A DNA stretch of 64,000 nt from Pyrenochaeta sp. MPI-SDFR-AT-0127 (lineage: Eukaryota > Ascomycota > Dothideomycetes > Pleosporales > Cucurbitariaceae): NCBI GenBank assembly GCA_020747015.1, contig JAGTJM010000030.1, positions 310,001 through 374,000 of the forward strand, written 5' to 3'. This document shows positions 46,246-57,241 of this stretch, one piece after another (positions within the stretch are counted from its first letter, which is position 1; each line of letters opens with the position of its first letter). The position numbers and the translations under genes were made by a program. The notes under the pieces are model-generated. The model ran no database searches. It had not been told where the DNA came from and saw only the letters and a program-made list of their open reading frames with translations.

Positions 46246-49146
46246 ATGGACGACGAACAGCGACCTCAAGACCGCTCTCCATACTATGTTCATGCCTTTG
46301 AACATCTCCACCGTGTTCTACATAGGCCCCAGCTTGCTGGTAGAGACCCTGAATACTTGCAATTGATCTGGGTATGTCGCTGACCTCACAGGGATTGGTC
46401 TATCTGGTTGTGTCGGTGTCGGGCTCTTCGTTTCTTCGAGCACCTTAGTCGCGACCACGGGGTCATTAGGAGCAGCCGTCAGCTATCTCATCGCAGGTGG
46501 CATTGTTGCTTGCGTCTTCTATAGCATAACAGAAATGATTGCAGGTATGAAGGTCCCGGAAGCAAACCAAGTGTTGATCTTTGAAATCGTCCTCTCTGAG
46601 GACAATTTAGATGCAATGCTAGGCCGTTTTAGTTAAAAGAAGTGCTAATATTGATAGTACGTTTATTGAATCCTTCTCTGGATAGATAGATCTTGGAATT
46701 AGATCATTCCACTTGTTTTGGGACATCGACTATTTACATCTGCCTTCAGAGCATACACTGACATGCTGCCTATTCTAAGTGTCGACCGATAACCGGTGCG
46801 CTCATAAATTTACCTCATAAATTCTTAGGGCCTGCCTACGGCTTTACGATTGGCTCGTTATATGCGTAAGTTGGATGTTATATCCTCTTTGAGCCAGTGC
46901 TTATACCAACATAGAGTAGGCGAATTATGTTGCATGGCTACTCTTACTGCATCTTCAGCAGAGCTCACCGTTCATTTGAGAACTGATGGGAAACCGCACA
47001 CGATTGGGCAAGAGGCCGCTATCAATATAGCTTTCATCGTACTGACGACTCTCTCACACTGTCTTGGAGTTAAGGTAAGCGTGCCCCGTCCCGACTTTCA
47101 ACATCAGGCTTACTAAATTATATTAGCTTTATGGAAAGATCGAACGAGTAGGTTTATACTGGATTGCCATTTGAGTGAACGGCCTGACATTATGACTACA
47201 GGTTGTTATGTGCTTCAAGCTCTGCCTGTTAGCACTTGTGTGTATCCTAATGGTGGCGCTGAACTTTGGAGGTATCATACTTCCACAATCCAAACTCGAC
47301 AGTTTCCTAAATTATCTTTCTAGGTGGCGGTCGCTCTGAGCAAGGATCTTACAATGCGAGTAAGTCTCTTAATGTTTTCTAAAAGTTCGACGGCTGATAT
47401 AACGCGAAGACTACACTTCCCATGCCTTCGCACCGGGATGGCGCCCAGCAGGTTACAATACAACTGAAAATATCCCACTGAAGCTGAAGGGTGTCTCATA
47501 TGACGAATTTGGAATATCTGGGGGTGGAGGGGCACTGTTTGCTTTCGTGTAAGCTATGAAATCCTCAGTGCCATTCAATATGTCCATCTAACAATTCTTT
47601 GAAGCACCTCAGTTGCATCCGCAATTTTTTCTTGTTTCGGAGCTGATCTTGTTGCCATGACTGCCGGCGAGGCAAAGCGGCCATGGAGGGATGTCCCCGC
47701 AACCATGTCATTTGTGTATCTCGTTCCGCTCACGCTCTACCCATTTATCATGCTAGCTGGCGGAGCAAATGTCAATTATGCAAATTCAAACTTACCTAAG
47801 GTATGGAATAGAGGGGGAGGTGTGACGAAGTCCATATTCGTCATTGCAGCCGAGGAGTCGTCATTGCATGCGCTACCTAAGGTTCTGAACGCCTTCTTCA
47901 TCGTGTCGGCATACACTACAGCGTAAGTACATTCTAACACTACTGTTCGACATAATATTGATCTATTAGAAACACATATCTTTATGCAGCGTCACGAAAC
48001 GTATTTGTGCTTTCCCAGCAGTTCTGTCCTCCAAAAATCGCAAAAATCCTTGGCCGGACAAATCTCGGTCAGACACCACTCGCTGCAATCCTTTTTTGCT
48101 CCGCGTTTGGATTCCTGTCCTTGATTGGTCTTGCAGATAGGACTGGCGCTCAAGTAAGTCCAATCTGTACATTTTCTCTAACTCCTGAGTTACATTGCGA
48201 TCCCATGAGTAACACAGCTCGCGGCGACAAGAAGCTGCGAAGGCTCAAAGATGTGGATTTAAGAGTGTTGCTGATATAGACATTGTGTTAAGCCTCGAAT
48301 TACACTTGCTGAGATTTATACAGGCACTGCAGCCTGCATAAATCTATTCCAATGTGTGACCTTCTTGAGATTCAAAGCCGGGTGAGTTAGGGGTGAGATC
48401 AGTAAATTTAACCACTTTTAATCCTTTGAGTAGGCTCGACCTCTTAGAGAAAGACAAGATCTTCGGTCGCAGTGATCCACTCTACAAAAAATACCTTTTT
48501 AGATCCCGTTGGCAACCTCTTCCCGCCTACATAGGTATTGTCGGCTGTGCATTTGTCATCATCTGGTCCGGTATTCCGCCACTGGTCATCCTTATTGCGA
48601 AAGGTAGTCTTACGTCGACTGGAAATCTCAAGTCCACGACTAGTCTCGTGTTCGATGTCCTAGGCGCATATATTGGGGTATGTGGATGATTTAGAATTGG
48701 GTTTAATTGATGCTAAATAAGAGCAGCCCATTCTCTTCGCAATCTTGTTCTTTTCGTACAAGTACATGCACCCAAGCTCGTCACATGTTGATCCGCGGAA
48801 TCTCACGGTCGAAGACTACGTCCTAGAAGATTTGTCAACAATCGAACTCCAGGGGTCGACATCGACACCCCCCACACGCCGCTATCGCCCAGAATCATAT
48901 GAGCTAGCTACTCGGCCCGAAGATGTCGTGGGCCCACCTAGATTATACCTAAGCCCGTCTAAGGATGAACAGTCACACAGTAGCATAGAAGTGGATCCAG
49001 ACATGCAGGAAGAGATTGAAGCACAAAATGCACGGGAAAATGAGAGAAATCGGATTGCCCAGATACTAGAGCAGAGACCGAAGAGATTGGAACGTGGGTT
49101 ATGGCGAGAGTTATGGAGTTTTATAGTGACTGATGAAGAAGAATGA
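46246..49146 (+). CDS. Amino-acid permease, intron-rich
   Basis: Plasma-membrane amino-acid transporter of the fungal AAT/APC type. Inferred exons are 46246-46339, 46392-46540, 46780-46865, 46915-47074, 47127-47147, 47202-47271, 47324-47359, 47410-47548, 47605-47922, 47970-48153, 48293-48381, 48434-48677 and 48727-49146, giving 669 aa. Landmarks are GVGLFVSSSTLVATTGSLGA, FYSITEMI, CRPITGALINLPHKFLGPA, AFIVLTT-like helix, GADLVAMTAGEAKRPWRDVP and VFVLSQQFCPPKIAKILGRT. Eleven introns are consensus GT-AG and keep frame. The second one is problematic: a GT donor at 46545 shifts the frame, while a GC donor at 46541 keeps it (239 nt). A frameshift or insertion there would make the gene defective. 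The C-terminal tail is acidic. Confidence 0.8.
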
Positions 49147-50110
49147 TTTGAGCTATAGCTCAATGTTACCCAAATGAACAGTATTGAACTTATGATTGGC
49201 TGCTCCGAAACTGTCTCAGGTCACAGAATGTTACCAGATGTCTCCTACACACACAATTTAGTAGCATTGTGTACCATTCTCACTAGAGAAGTGGTCGAAC
49301 TCGAGAATTTTGATAATGCACCCGTGCCCATGTTATTTAGCACGTGTAGTAGTGGCGCGGGGCGAGAGGCAACGTGATGGCAAACGAAAAAAAGGAGAAA
49401 TTCATCTAGGCGCAGTGAATCCAATGCCGGCTACAAGAGTGAAGGGCGAAGACTGAACGTGGATGATTCCTCTCACCTGATGTCTCAAATGAACAGTGTA
49501 TATCGCCAAAGAAATGCGTAACTTATGCCCTGCCGAAGTAGCCAGCCTCCTATGGCTTGCTCGTCTAGCCAACTTCAGACTGCAATGCTATATACAACCT
49601 TAATGACACGCTTAGGTATCCCATGAAAGCACAACAAACCCCCACAACTAACGGAGATGGACAGCTTACTCTCTGAACATCTCTGGAATTTTGCAAGTAT
49701 GTGCATGTAACCACCCGTTTAAAATCGATCAACAAGGTCCGTGTCACAGCCAACTCTAACATGCTTGATAATACTCAGCATATTATCCGTTACCCGTAGC
49801 AATTGTGGGTGCTGGGCGAGCTGGTATCTAAGGCACATGCCTATACGAAGTCCAAAATAGTCGCTGCAGCTGCAGTCCTATGGCATGCTGGGTTCACGAT
49901 CGTGGGTTTGAAATGTTACCAAAAGCTCACCCGCCATTCGTATGGAGTCCGCATGAGCACCTTGCACAAAGTTGCCGTATTGAATCTATGCTCGCAAAGG
50001 ATAGCTTAACCGCTCTGGAAGAAGGTATTGTTGCAAAAGTTAGCGCGCCTAATCAGATTAGTAGGCTTATTCTAATATCATGGCAATGCGCAACTAGCGA
50101 TCCCGACGTT
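49147..50110. other. Interval with a possible gene relic
   Basis: Nearly 1 kb between two converging genes. A plus-strand frame at 49880-50131 (84 codons, containing GFEMLPKAHPPFVWSPHEHL) has protein-like composition but no upstream exon that I can join with confidence. It may be the tail of a decayed gene. Nothing else is seen. Confidence 0.35.
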
Positions 50111-51873
50111 TCATATCCTTACATCTCCTGACTGAAGTTTGTCGGACCAATCGGGCCTGTACTTGGTTTTCATGTGTGCCATGAGATCGACAAGCGATGC
50201 AGAGAGAGCGGCAGAGCTTGGCCATTTCCAGGAAGACAATTCGAGGACGAGCAGTGCGTTAGAGTAGAGTTGTATGAGATTGCCACCAAAAATTGAGGGA
50301 ATGTTCTGGATTAGAACGGTTCCTGCCCGATACACCCAGTGTGGAGTAACGAAGACGTGGATGCCCCCAAGACTCACCACAGCTTCCAGTACATGCCATG
50401 CACTCCCCCAGCAAGGGTTGAGCAAGAGGTGAGTCATGTGCAGAACAATGCGAACGATAGGGAGTAGTTCGGCCTTCTCATCTAGAGGTGGAAGAAGTTT
50501 TGTCATATTTTGCTTCATGACATAGTCGCCTTTCCGAAAGCGGTTTTGCAGACGAAACAACGAGCACATATAATCTGCTGGCTTGGCTTTTTCGAAGCAT
50601 AGTTCCGAGTCCTGTGTCTGTCAATAATGGCTCACATAGAAAATACTGGTTCCTGCAACATACCGGTTCTGGGAACAAAGCAGGTCTGTCGAGTGTCGAT
50701 GCAACCTGGTTCTCAAGACTGAAGATAGTCATATGCATGGTTCGAAGCATTTCAACATCATTCGGCTCCAGCTCTTGGAGCTCTCTCTTTGATTCCAGAT
50801 CGAATGCAAGGCGCCCCGCGAGGGCTACTTGCTGCCCAATATTCCCTGTCTTGGGGTCAAACGAGCTGTTTATGGCTAGTAGTAGGACCGATCGAAGCGT
50901 CGCTATAGTTGGCTCGACAGTTGCTGCCTCAAGATGCTCCATGGCGTCTGTGAAGTACTGCGTTGCAAGGGCGCGGTATTTGATTGAATTGGCTTGATGA
51001 TAGGAGAGTCTACCAGTGGGATTCCAAACTTGATCCGCATTTTGTCTCTTGCCTGTATTGGGAAGGATGTAACATGATATCGAGTAGATCATGTACAACG
51101 AGAACTGTTCTGTAGGCGTGAGATCGGATGGCAGGTCTCGGACAAGATAGCGCAATGATGGGTCCATGATGGGGTACACAGGCTGAATGGTCTGGAGATA
51201 CAGTTCGAGGAGCTCATATTGTTTCGCTGGTGATTCCTTGGACGAAAGTTGCCATTCTTCGTCCTCTTCATTACCTTCGAAAGGCGAACGACCTTTGGCT
51301 GCGTGCAGTCTGGGTGATTTCAAGAGACAGGATTCAGCTCCCAGATACCGATAGCTGTCCCCGGCATAGGCAAAGTGGTGCTCGTAATGGGTATCCTCCT
51401 CAGTTTTGATTAAGTCGGGCTTGTTCTGGACAGCCAAATTTCCGTCCAGGGCGACTTCTCCTGAAACATTAGGAGACGGATGTGTTCGGGTGTCAATCCG
51501 TCGAACATGATCAACCAACTCGGATATGTAGCTGGCCCGTGTTAGAGCATGGCTGCCGAACCTGTGATGACGTCTTACCTTCGAGGAAGCAATTCGTTGC
51601 GCCCATGGTCGTAGAACATGCACTCGACGCCAGCTTTGGTGCATTGCCTGCCAGCGTTAGTCGAACGCCTCCCAAAAGGAAAATGCCCACGGACCTGCAC
51701 TTGGGCAGCAGTGTGTCGCACCCCCGGCGGCACTCACGACAGCGTTTGCAGGCGGGGAGACTCTGGCAAGATGTGAGCACGCGACATCAAACGGTGGTTG
51801 GCAATGGGCTTACCTGAATCAAGACATCCAGGTCAAGCCTTGGGGGCTGAATGGTGGCGGCGTTGGAAGCCAT
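50111..51873 (-). CDS. Zn2Cys6 transcription factor, 521 aa
   Basis: Nuclear fungal-type binuclear zinc regulator. Exons in reading order are 51873-51814, 51762-51695, 51647-51579, 51531-50664 and 50611-50111. The DNA-binding domain starts at Cys25 and reads CKRCRECRRGCDTLLPKC, then RQCTKAGVEC, spanning three exons, with all six zinc-binding cysteines. The unspliced frame beginning at 51644 misses the zinc finger, so the spliced model is required. The middle region is the fungal transcription-factor domain (YLQTIQPVYPIMDPS, LRSVLLLAINS, MHMTIFSLENQVASTLDRP). It is divergent to a second Zn2Cys6 gene with a 399-bp shared upstream region. Target genes are unknown. Confidence 0.88.
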
Positions 51874-52272
51874 TATTAACATGGGATATGCTGCCAAAGC
51901 GAGCAAGGCGATGTAGAGTAGTGGAGATCACGAACTTGCAAGCAGCGTCATCATGCAAAGGTCTCAAAGCGGAACGGGGGGTGGTATTGTGGTCGAAGAG
52001 GCGAAGGGCTCCGCGGCGCTGGAGTCGGGCCTGGGCGCTGGGCTGCGAGGATTGCGAGGGGAGAAGCGAGCAGTCCTAACAGGCAAGCGCGGTTCCAATG
52101 CGGCAGTGATGATCGCGGTCGGCTGCATCCCGCGTCCTTCATCGCCGGGATGTCGACACACGACCATCCAAACTTCTCGAACCAGCCCATCAGCTCCTAC
52201 ATAACATAACCCTCGTCAGCGCCATGAAGAGCGCGCCCTCGTGCTTCAGACGCGCGACGCTCGTTTTTCGTG
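51874..52272. promoter_or_regulatory. Shared upstream region of two divergent Zn2Cys6 genes
   Basis: A 399-bp interval between start codons on opposite strands. Two Zn2Cys6 factors sharing one promoter region allows cross- or auto-regulation, but no CGG-type paired operator could be assigned by eye. It also holds most of the upstream frame listed separately. Confidence 0.5.
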
Positions 52273-52301
52273 ATGCAGAACCGTGCCAAAGTGCGTCGTA
52301 G
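52224..52301 (+). promoter_or_regulatory. Upstream open reading frame overlapping the Zn2Cys6 start
   Basis: An ATG at 52224 opens a 25-codon frame that ends with TAG at 52299-52301, past the main ATG at 52273 and in another frame. Ribosomes that start here would pass the main start, so it could repress translation. It matters only if the transcript begins upstream of 52224, which the sequence does not show. Confidence 0.4.
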
Positions 52302-54355
52302 GGTGCTTGCCTGCGCGCGCTGTCGCAAACGCAAGCTTTCGGTGCCTATTCCACTAAGGCCCCCTAATTGGTTGTACACATACTGACTGCAACAAGTGTG
52401 ATGGCAAAGTCCCTGCGTGTACACGATGTGTAGATGCAGGCGTGCAGTGTGTCGGCTTCGACTCTTCGACCCAGCAGGAGGCGCCTCGTAGCATTGCTGA
52501 TTTCCTCGAGGCCCACATTGCCAGGCTCGAGGCTGCCCACAGCTCAGCCCTATTGCAACCGCTGCCTCGACCAAGTGCGACCATTCCATCTCCTGCTGAT
52601 TCATCCGAGCCCAAAGCAGAGCCAGTTCGATGGTATCCAGAGAAATGTGCCTTTGCCGACAGCCTTGTTAACCAGGTCATGGAAGACATCACGCCCTCCT
52701 TTCTGGGTGTTTCCAAAGCCAGGCCGCTCCTTCAATGTGTCGTCAAGGGAACGCGACTTCCCTCCAAGAAGGGACCTGTAGTCTCTACTGATCTCGACGA
52801 GAACCATCCACGCTCGATCCTGAACCCTCAGCCCACTAAAGGCCTCTTCCATGATCTGATTCCCGATGAGGTTGGTGCCAACACCTTGCTTCAAATCTAC
52901 CTGGACCGAGTAATCACCCAGTATCCAATATATCACCGCAACGATGTAACAACAGCTTTCAACTCCATCTACCACAAGAAGGCATCAATGCCAGGCGAGG
53001 ATTCATTTCGAAATCGCTACATTGTTTGCATCATTATGGCCATCTCATTAAGTACGAGCGCACGCAACAAGGTACAAAAGGCCAATGAAACGGCCTATCA
53101 ACTCGTTCGTCACGCTATGCAGTGGATCCCCGAGGTCGCAACAAATGATATCCCTGGACTACAGGCCATCCTCCTTCTTACCCAGTACATATTCCTCAAC
53201 CCTAGGATGGCGGATCTGTGGCTCTTGACAGGTCTGATAAGTCAAGCAATCATCGATCTTGGTCTTCACCAAGAGCTGCCAAACGATAGTCGAGTCTCAG
53301 CATATTCGCGTGATATGCGCCGTCGCCTGTTCTGGTGTGCTTGGGAGATGGAAGTTGGTGTTTGCTGTATATTCCTGCGTCCTACTAGCCTACCCATCAG
53401 GCGCATCGAAGTGGCTTTCCCCTTGGAGATTGATGACACCGCTATTACACAAGCTAGCGTGGAGCTTACGGGACGAGTCTCGAAGTTCACGCAGCGCATC
53501 ATCTGTCGCTTTCGACTCATTGAAGCAGAAATTATCTCAGTACTCTGGCTTGGAGATCCTGTGCCCAAAGAATGCACATCGATGGAACAGTGGATGCAAC
53601 GATGCATCGATACCATGTCGGAATGGCAGCGAGAAATATATACCTCGGCGAGTGAAAACAAAGATCGAGGATTACATTCGAGATGGAATGAGATGTGTCT
53701 CTACACGGATATTGCCTGTCCCTACATTCTCGTCACACTATACCGTTCCTCTCGCCGCATACCGAATCCGACCTCGAGCCAGATGATTGCTGCCATGGTC
53801 AATGCTGTTAAGGTTGCCGATGGCTACATACGACAGTCCGAAGCTGAGGCTGGCAAGATCAAATACGTCTTCCATCCATGCCACCATGTGTTCAATTGCG
53901 CTCTCATCTTCCTTCAGGGTCTTCAACGCTGCAAGCAAGAAGTGGCAGAGAATTGGTCATGGCAGCAAGTAGAGGAATGGCTGCAAGTTTTTGCAAAATG
54001 CTTTTCGTCTATTGCGGAGCGGTGGGCTGCCGCCAAAAGATGTTTGGAAGAGTACAAACGACTGCTTCTTCCGATCAAAAAGGAGTACTTGGAGTTTTTG
54101 GCTCAGAAGGCAAGTCTTGTACCACCACCGCCCCGCCCGACTGCGCCGATTACTGGTGTGCTCTACGAATACACTGCACCAACCCAGGCTCCTGCTGAGA
54201 TTGATGAGGCATACCAATTTTGGAGTGTTTTCAATCCTACCAAAACAACGACTGAGACCGAAGCGGTCAGCGCATATGTATACAATGTACCACCTCGAGA
54301 TTGGAATACGGAGTTTTCTTTGAGTTTTGCAACGGAAACTGTCCCGGAGGCGTAG
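52273..54355 (+). CDS. Zn2Cys6 transcription factor, 675 aa
   Basis: Fungal binuclear zinc regulator. Exons are 52273-52341 and 52397-54355. The 55-nt intron (GTGCCT donor, CTGAC branch, CAACAAG acceptor) falls inside the zinc finger and joins ACARCRKRKLS to CDGKVPACTRC-VDAGVQC, completing six cysteines from Cys14. The ATG inside exon 2 would lose the DNA-binding domain. The Fungal_trans domain follows, with LLQIYLDRVITQYPIYHRND, then DLWLLTGLISQAIIDLGLHQ and MRRRLFWCAWEMEVGVCCIF. A long C-terminal helical region ends in an unstructured tail. Targets unknown; the divergent neighbour is the same class but not a close duplicate by eye. Confidence 0.9.
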
Positions 54356-55522
54356 GTTTACATGGTGGTCTCACGACCCAGGATTTTCTACATTGCGCGG
54401 CATATCGGCGTTGTGAACTCGTGAAAGTATCTGGCGTTTGGCGAGTATCAACTTTATATGCGCATTGAGCGATAGTTCTCCTAATTGGCGCAGAAACGTT
54501 GGTTACCACGCCCTATCTTTTGTACAATTCCATTTCTCGTAGCTTTTCTTCAGCGCGCTCAAGAATCACATTACTCATACGTCTGAACAATCAGACACCG
54601 ACATCAACCCTAAAGCGTTGATTCAGCTGTCGGCGCGTTACCTTCCGTGTCTTTCTCTACTAAGGGTGGCCTAAGATCGGCCCAATCCGTGGCTGCATGT
54701 GACAGGCGGCTGCTAATGCGCTTTAACGATCTATCACGCTCCCCCATTGGTCGATCACCATACCACCCGCTCCTCCCCGAATTAGTTTCCAGCCTCGCAT
54801 GCTGCATGTAGGGGTCCTTCCGTGTGATACGAGGACCCTTGGCGTTTGTCGCTTGTCGCGCTGTCTCGAACAAATTCTCAATTCATCTACAACGCACTCC
54901 GACGTGGCGAGGGCTCGAAGGCGAGACAGGCGAACACATGCATTGAACGTCTGCAGCCTCGTACGCTTTCAGAACTAGGTCATAGCACCCTTTGAGTTTG
55001 AGTAGGATGCAAGCCTTGACTAGCATTGTAGCAAAAGTATGACACAACGCGACACTGGTACTGCAAACGTTCTCTAGGGCGTTTGTCCATAACAGCACAA
55101 TAATAGTTGAATTCAGTGCCGCCTTTCATAATTGTATGCTTGAAGTTGCCCAGAAGCTGGTCAGAGTCAATGTCTTGGCGGGATATATCGCCTTGAGTGT
55201 GCTAGTCGTTTGCAACTCCAGTGATTACTGAACAATGAGCCTGGTTCGAGACATCGTATCATGTACACCGCCATAACTGATTTATGACTTCACAACCATC
55301 TTCTTCCTATTCCCACACAGGCAAGAGTTTGTCAATAGTTAAACATAACGGGTCATAAGCTCACTAACACCCCTCTCCCAGACAAAGGAGACTAGTTTAC
55401 TACCCACCAAGGCCATATACTGGTATGAAACAAGCGCATCATCAGATCTAACCGCACAGTACTCGATTAATATTCACATAGGTCTTGAATGCAACGAGTT
55501 CCATTTCGGCCTTTCTTTAATC
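54356..55522. other. Interval with an exon-like minus-strand frame
   Basis: About 1.2 kb between converging genes. A minus-strand frame at 54610-54873 (87 codons with a TTG head) contains a charged, protein-like tail, reading GWYGDRPMGERDRSLKRI and ending at a TAG, but no start exon could be joined. It may be the last exon of a decayed gene. The remainder has short frames only. Confidence 0.35.
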
Positions 55523-56682
55523 TTACAATTTCAAATTCACTGTCTCTTCGGCCTCCGTCGGCCTTCCCAACCTAACAACGGCTTTCTTACTCTTCAAGTC
55601 CATGACTATGTTGAATAATGTCGCGCTCCCCGTCTCCTTCGTCTCAAACCGACATATGGAGCCCGGGTAGTTCTGCTCATCTTCAAACAACCTACTCACA
55701 TCTTCCCAACTCGGCTCCTTGCCTAGCTTATCTGCGTTCCCAGCCATGGTAGGCGCTCGAGTCAATGAATCCTCCAACCATAGAGTATCAGCTTCTCCTG
55801 GGTGTTCGAGCAGGAGGTGGTTAGTATGCACAATTCGACCTGCAAAGTCGGGAAGGCAGTCTGCAAATGTAGATTTCGTAAACTCTAGGCCCAGGGCTGT
55901 GGTTGGGTCGGCGAGCAGGATATGTGCTGACGACGCCATGCCGTAGCTTTGCAGTCTTTGGACTGCTTCTTCAACAGAGGCACTTTCGAGTGCCATTCTG
56001 AGGCCAAAGTGAACCGGGAGACGTGTCGAGTCTACGCCACGGACTTTGATAGCGTTGAGTAGCGTTCCAACGCCTGAACTGTTGAAGCCTATCTTGCCAA
56101 TGATACCGGCTTCGGTGACCTGGACAATGGTGGGCTTGTTGGACTGAGTGATCTTCGTGATGATTAGGTTTTCTTTTTGAACTGTCATCCACTACATGAT
56201 ATCAGTATCTGTTCTCCTGCCAATAAGCTTTTCAATATCTCAATACATACGTCCCAGTTTTGCGCCAGCCACGCTCGTTTCTCTGTATGCCACGCCAATG
56301 CTGTGCATCCATCACTAAATAACCCAAAGTTGATTTCCGTCCTGACATTCAGTGCGACTATATCGAGCAACTCTCGTCCTGAACCATCGGCAATGCCTTG
56401 CATTTCTTCATGATACGCTGGCCACTTCGCCTTGGCTTGTTGTTCAAACTTGGACGCATTTTGAAGAACTTGCGGCCATGTTTGCTTACAATTCTTCAAG
56501 AAAAGGCCAGTGTAGAAGTCGATACATCGGTTGATGTGAGTTTTGGCGGCTTGGCCGTGCTCAAAACCTATCTAGGACGTCGTCAGTTAGTATTGGGACA
56601 TATTTGGATGGTCCTTCGCTACTGGCGATGACGTCACATCTCATACCTCGTAGGGGGTTCCTTTGCACTCAACGAACAACAT
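55523..56682 (-). CDS. Penicillin acyltransferase-like Ntn hydrolase (peptidase C45 family)
   Basis: Homologue of isopenicillin-N N-acyltransferase. The family is made as an inactive precursor that cuts itself before a Cys, which then becomes the N-terminal nucleophile. Exons in reading order are 56682-56647, 56571-56251 and 56191-55523, giving 341 aa. The predicted nucleophile is Cys101 in DGCTALAW, matching the Gly-Cys cleavage point of the Penicillium enzyme (Cys103); WLAQNWDWM and SSAHILLADP follow as in the family. The C-terminus is not a clear peroxisomal signal. No isopenicillin-N synthase or peptide synthetase lies in the window, so a penicillin role is not implied; other amide substrates are likely. 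Confidence 0.86.
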
Positions 56683-57241
56683 TTCGCTTGTCTACCGACT
56701 TTGGACGAAATTAGGTCTGATTACCGAATCCTCGAGTTTCATGCTCTTTCGAGATTCAAGTGTAACAACGGGTGCCAATACTTGTACGAATCGTGGTCAT
56801 TCCTCGGCAATGCCACAACTGCCCCTCACCATGGAGCGTTCAGTCCCGCCCCTAGTAATCGCCCCACTCACATTCATCTCTCATTCGTGGCCCTGTGTGC
56901 AAGATGAGCACATCGCCATGGGTCGTGTTGGGGTAATGGGGTTCGAGACGAGCCCTCTGCATACGAGTGTAATTTGATTCCCCGTGCCGTATGTTCGTCC
57001 GAAAGTGCCCTTCACCTGCTTCTTACGGAAATTTGTGGGTATAGCAGTGGTGTACCAACCACTCAAACGGCGTTGCTCGTGGACATGGTGTAACATTACA
57101 CTGAATGCACGTGATGCCTGCGGCATTGGACAAGCTGCGGAGATGGGGCTTAGACGTGCCGCACTCTAGTAGAACGGTTTATGCAAAGCCCCTCGGCTAG
57201 CGAGCTTCATGAACCTGTAGCAACAAACCCGACCTTCCACA
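56683..57241. promoter_or_regulatory. Shared upstream region of the C45 hydrolase and deacetylase genes
   Basis: A 559-bp interval between divergent start codons, probably carrying both promoters. Frames at 56663-56977 (plus) are motif-free. Confidence 0.45.
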
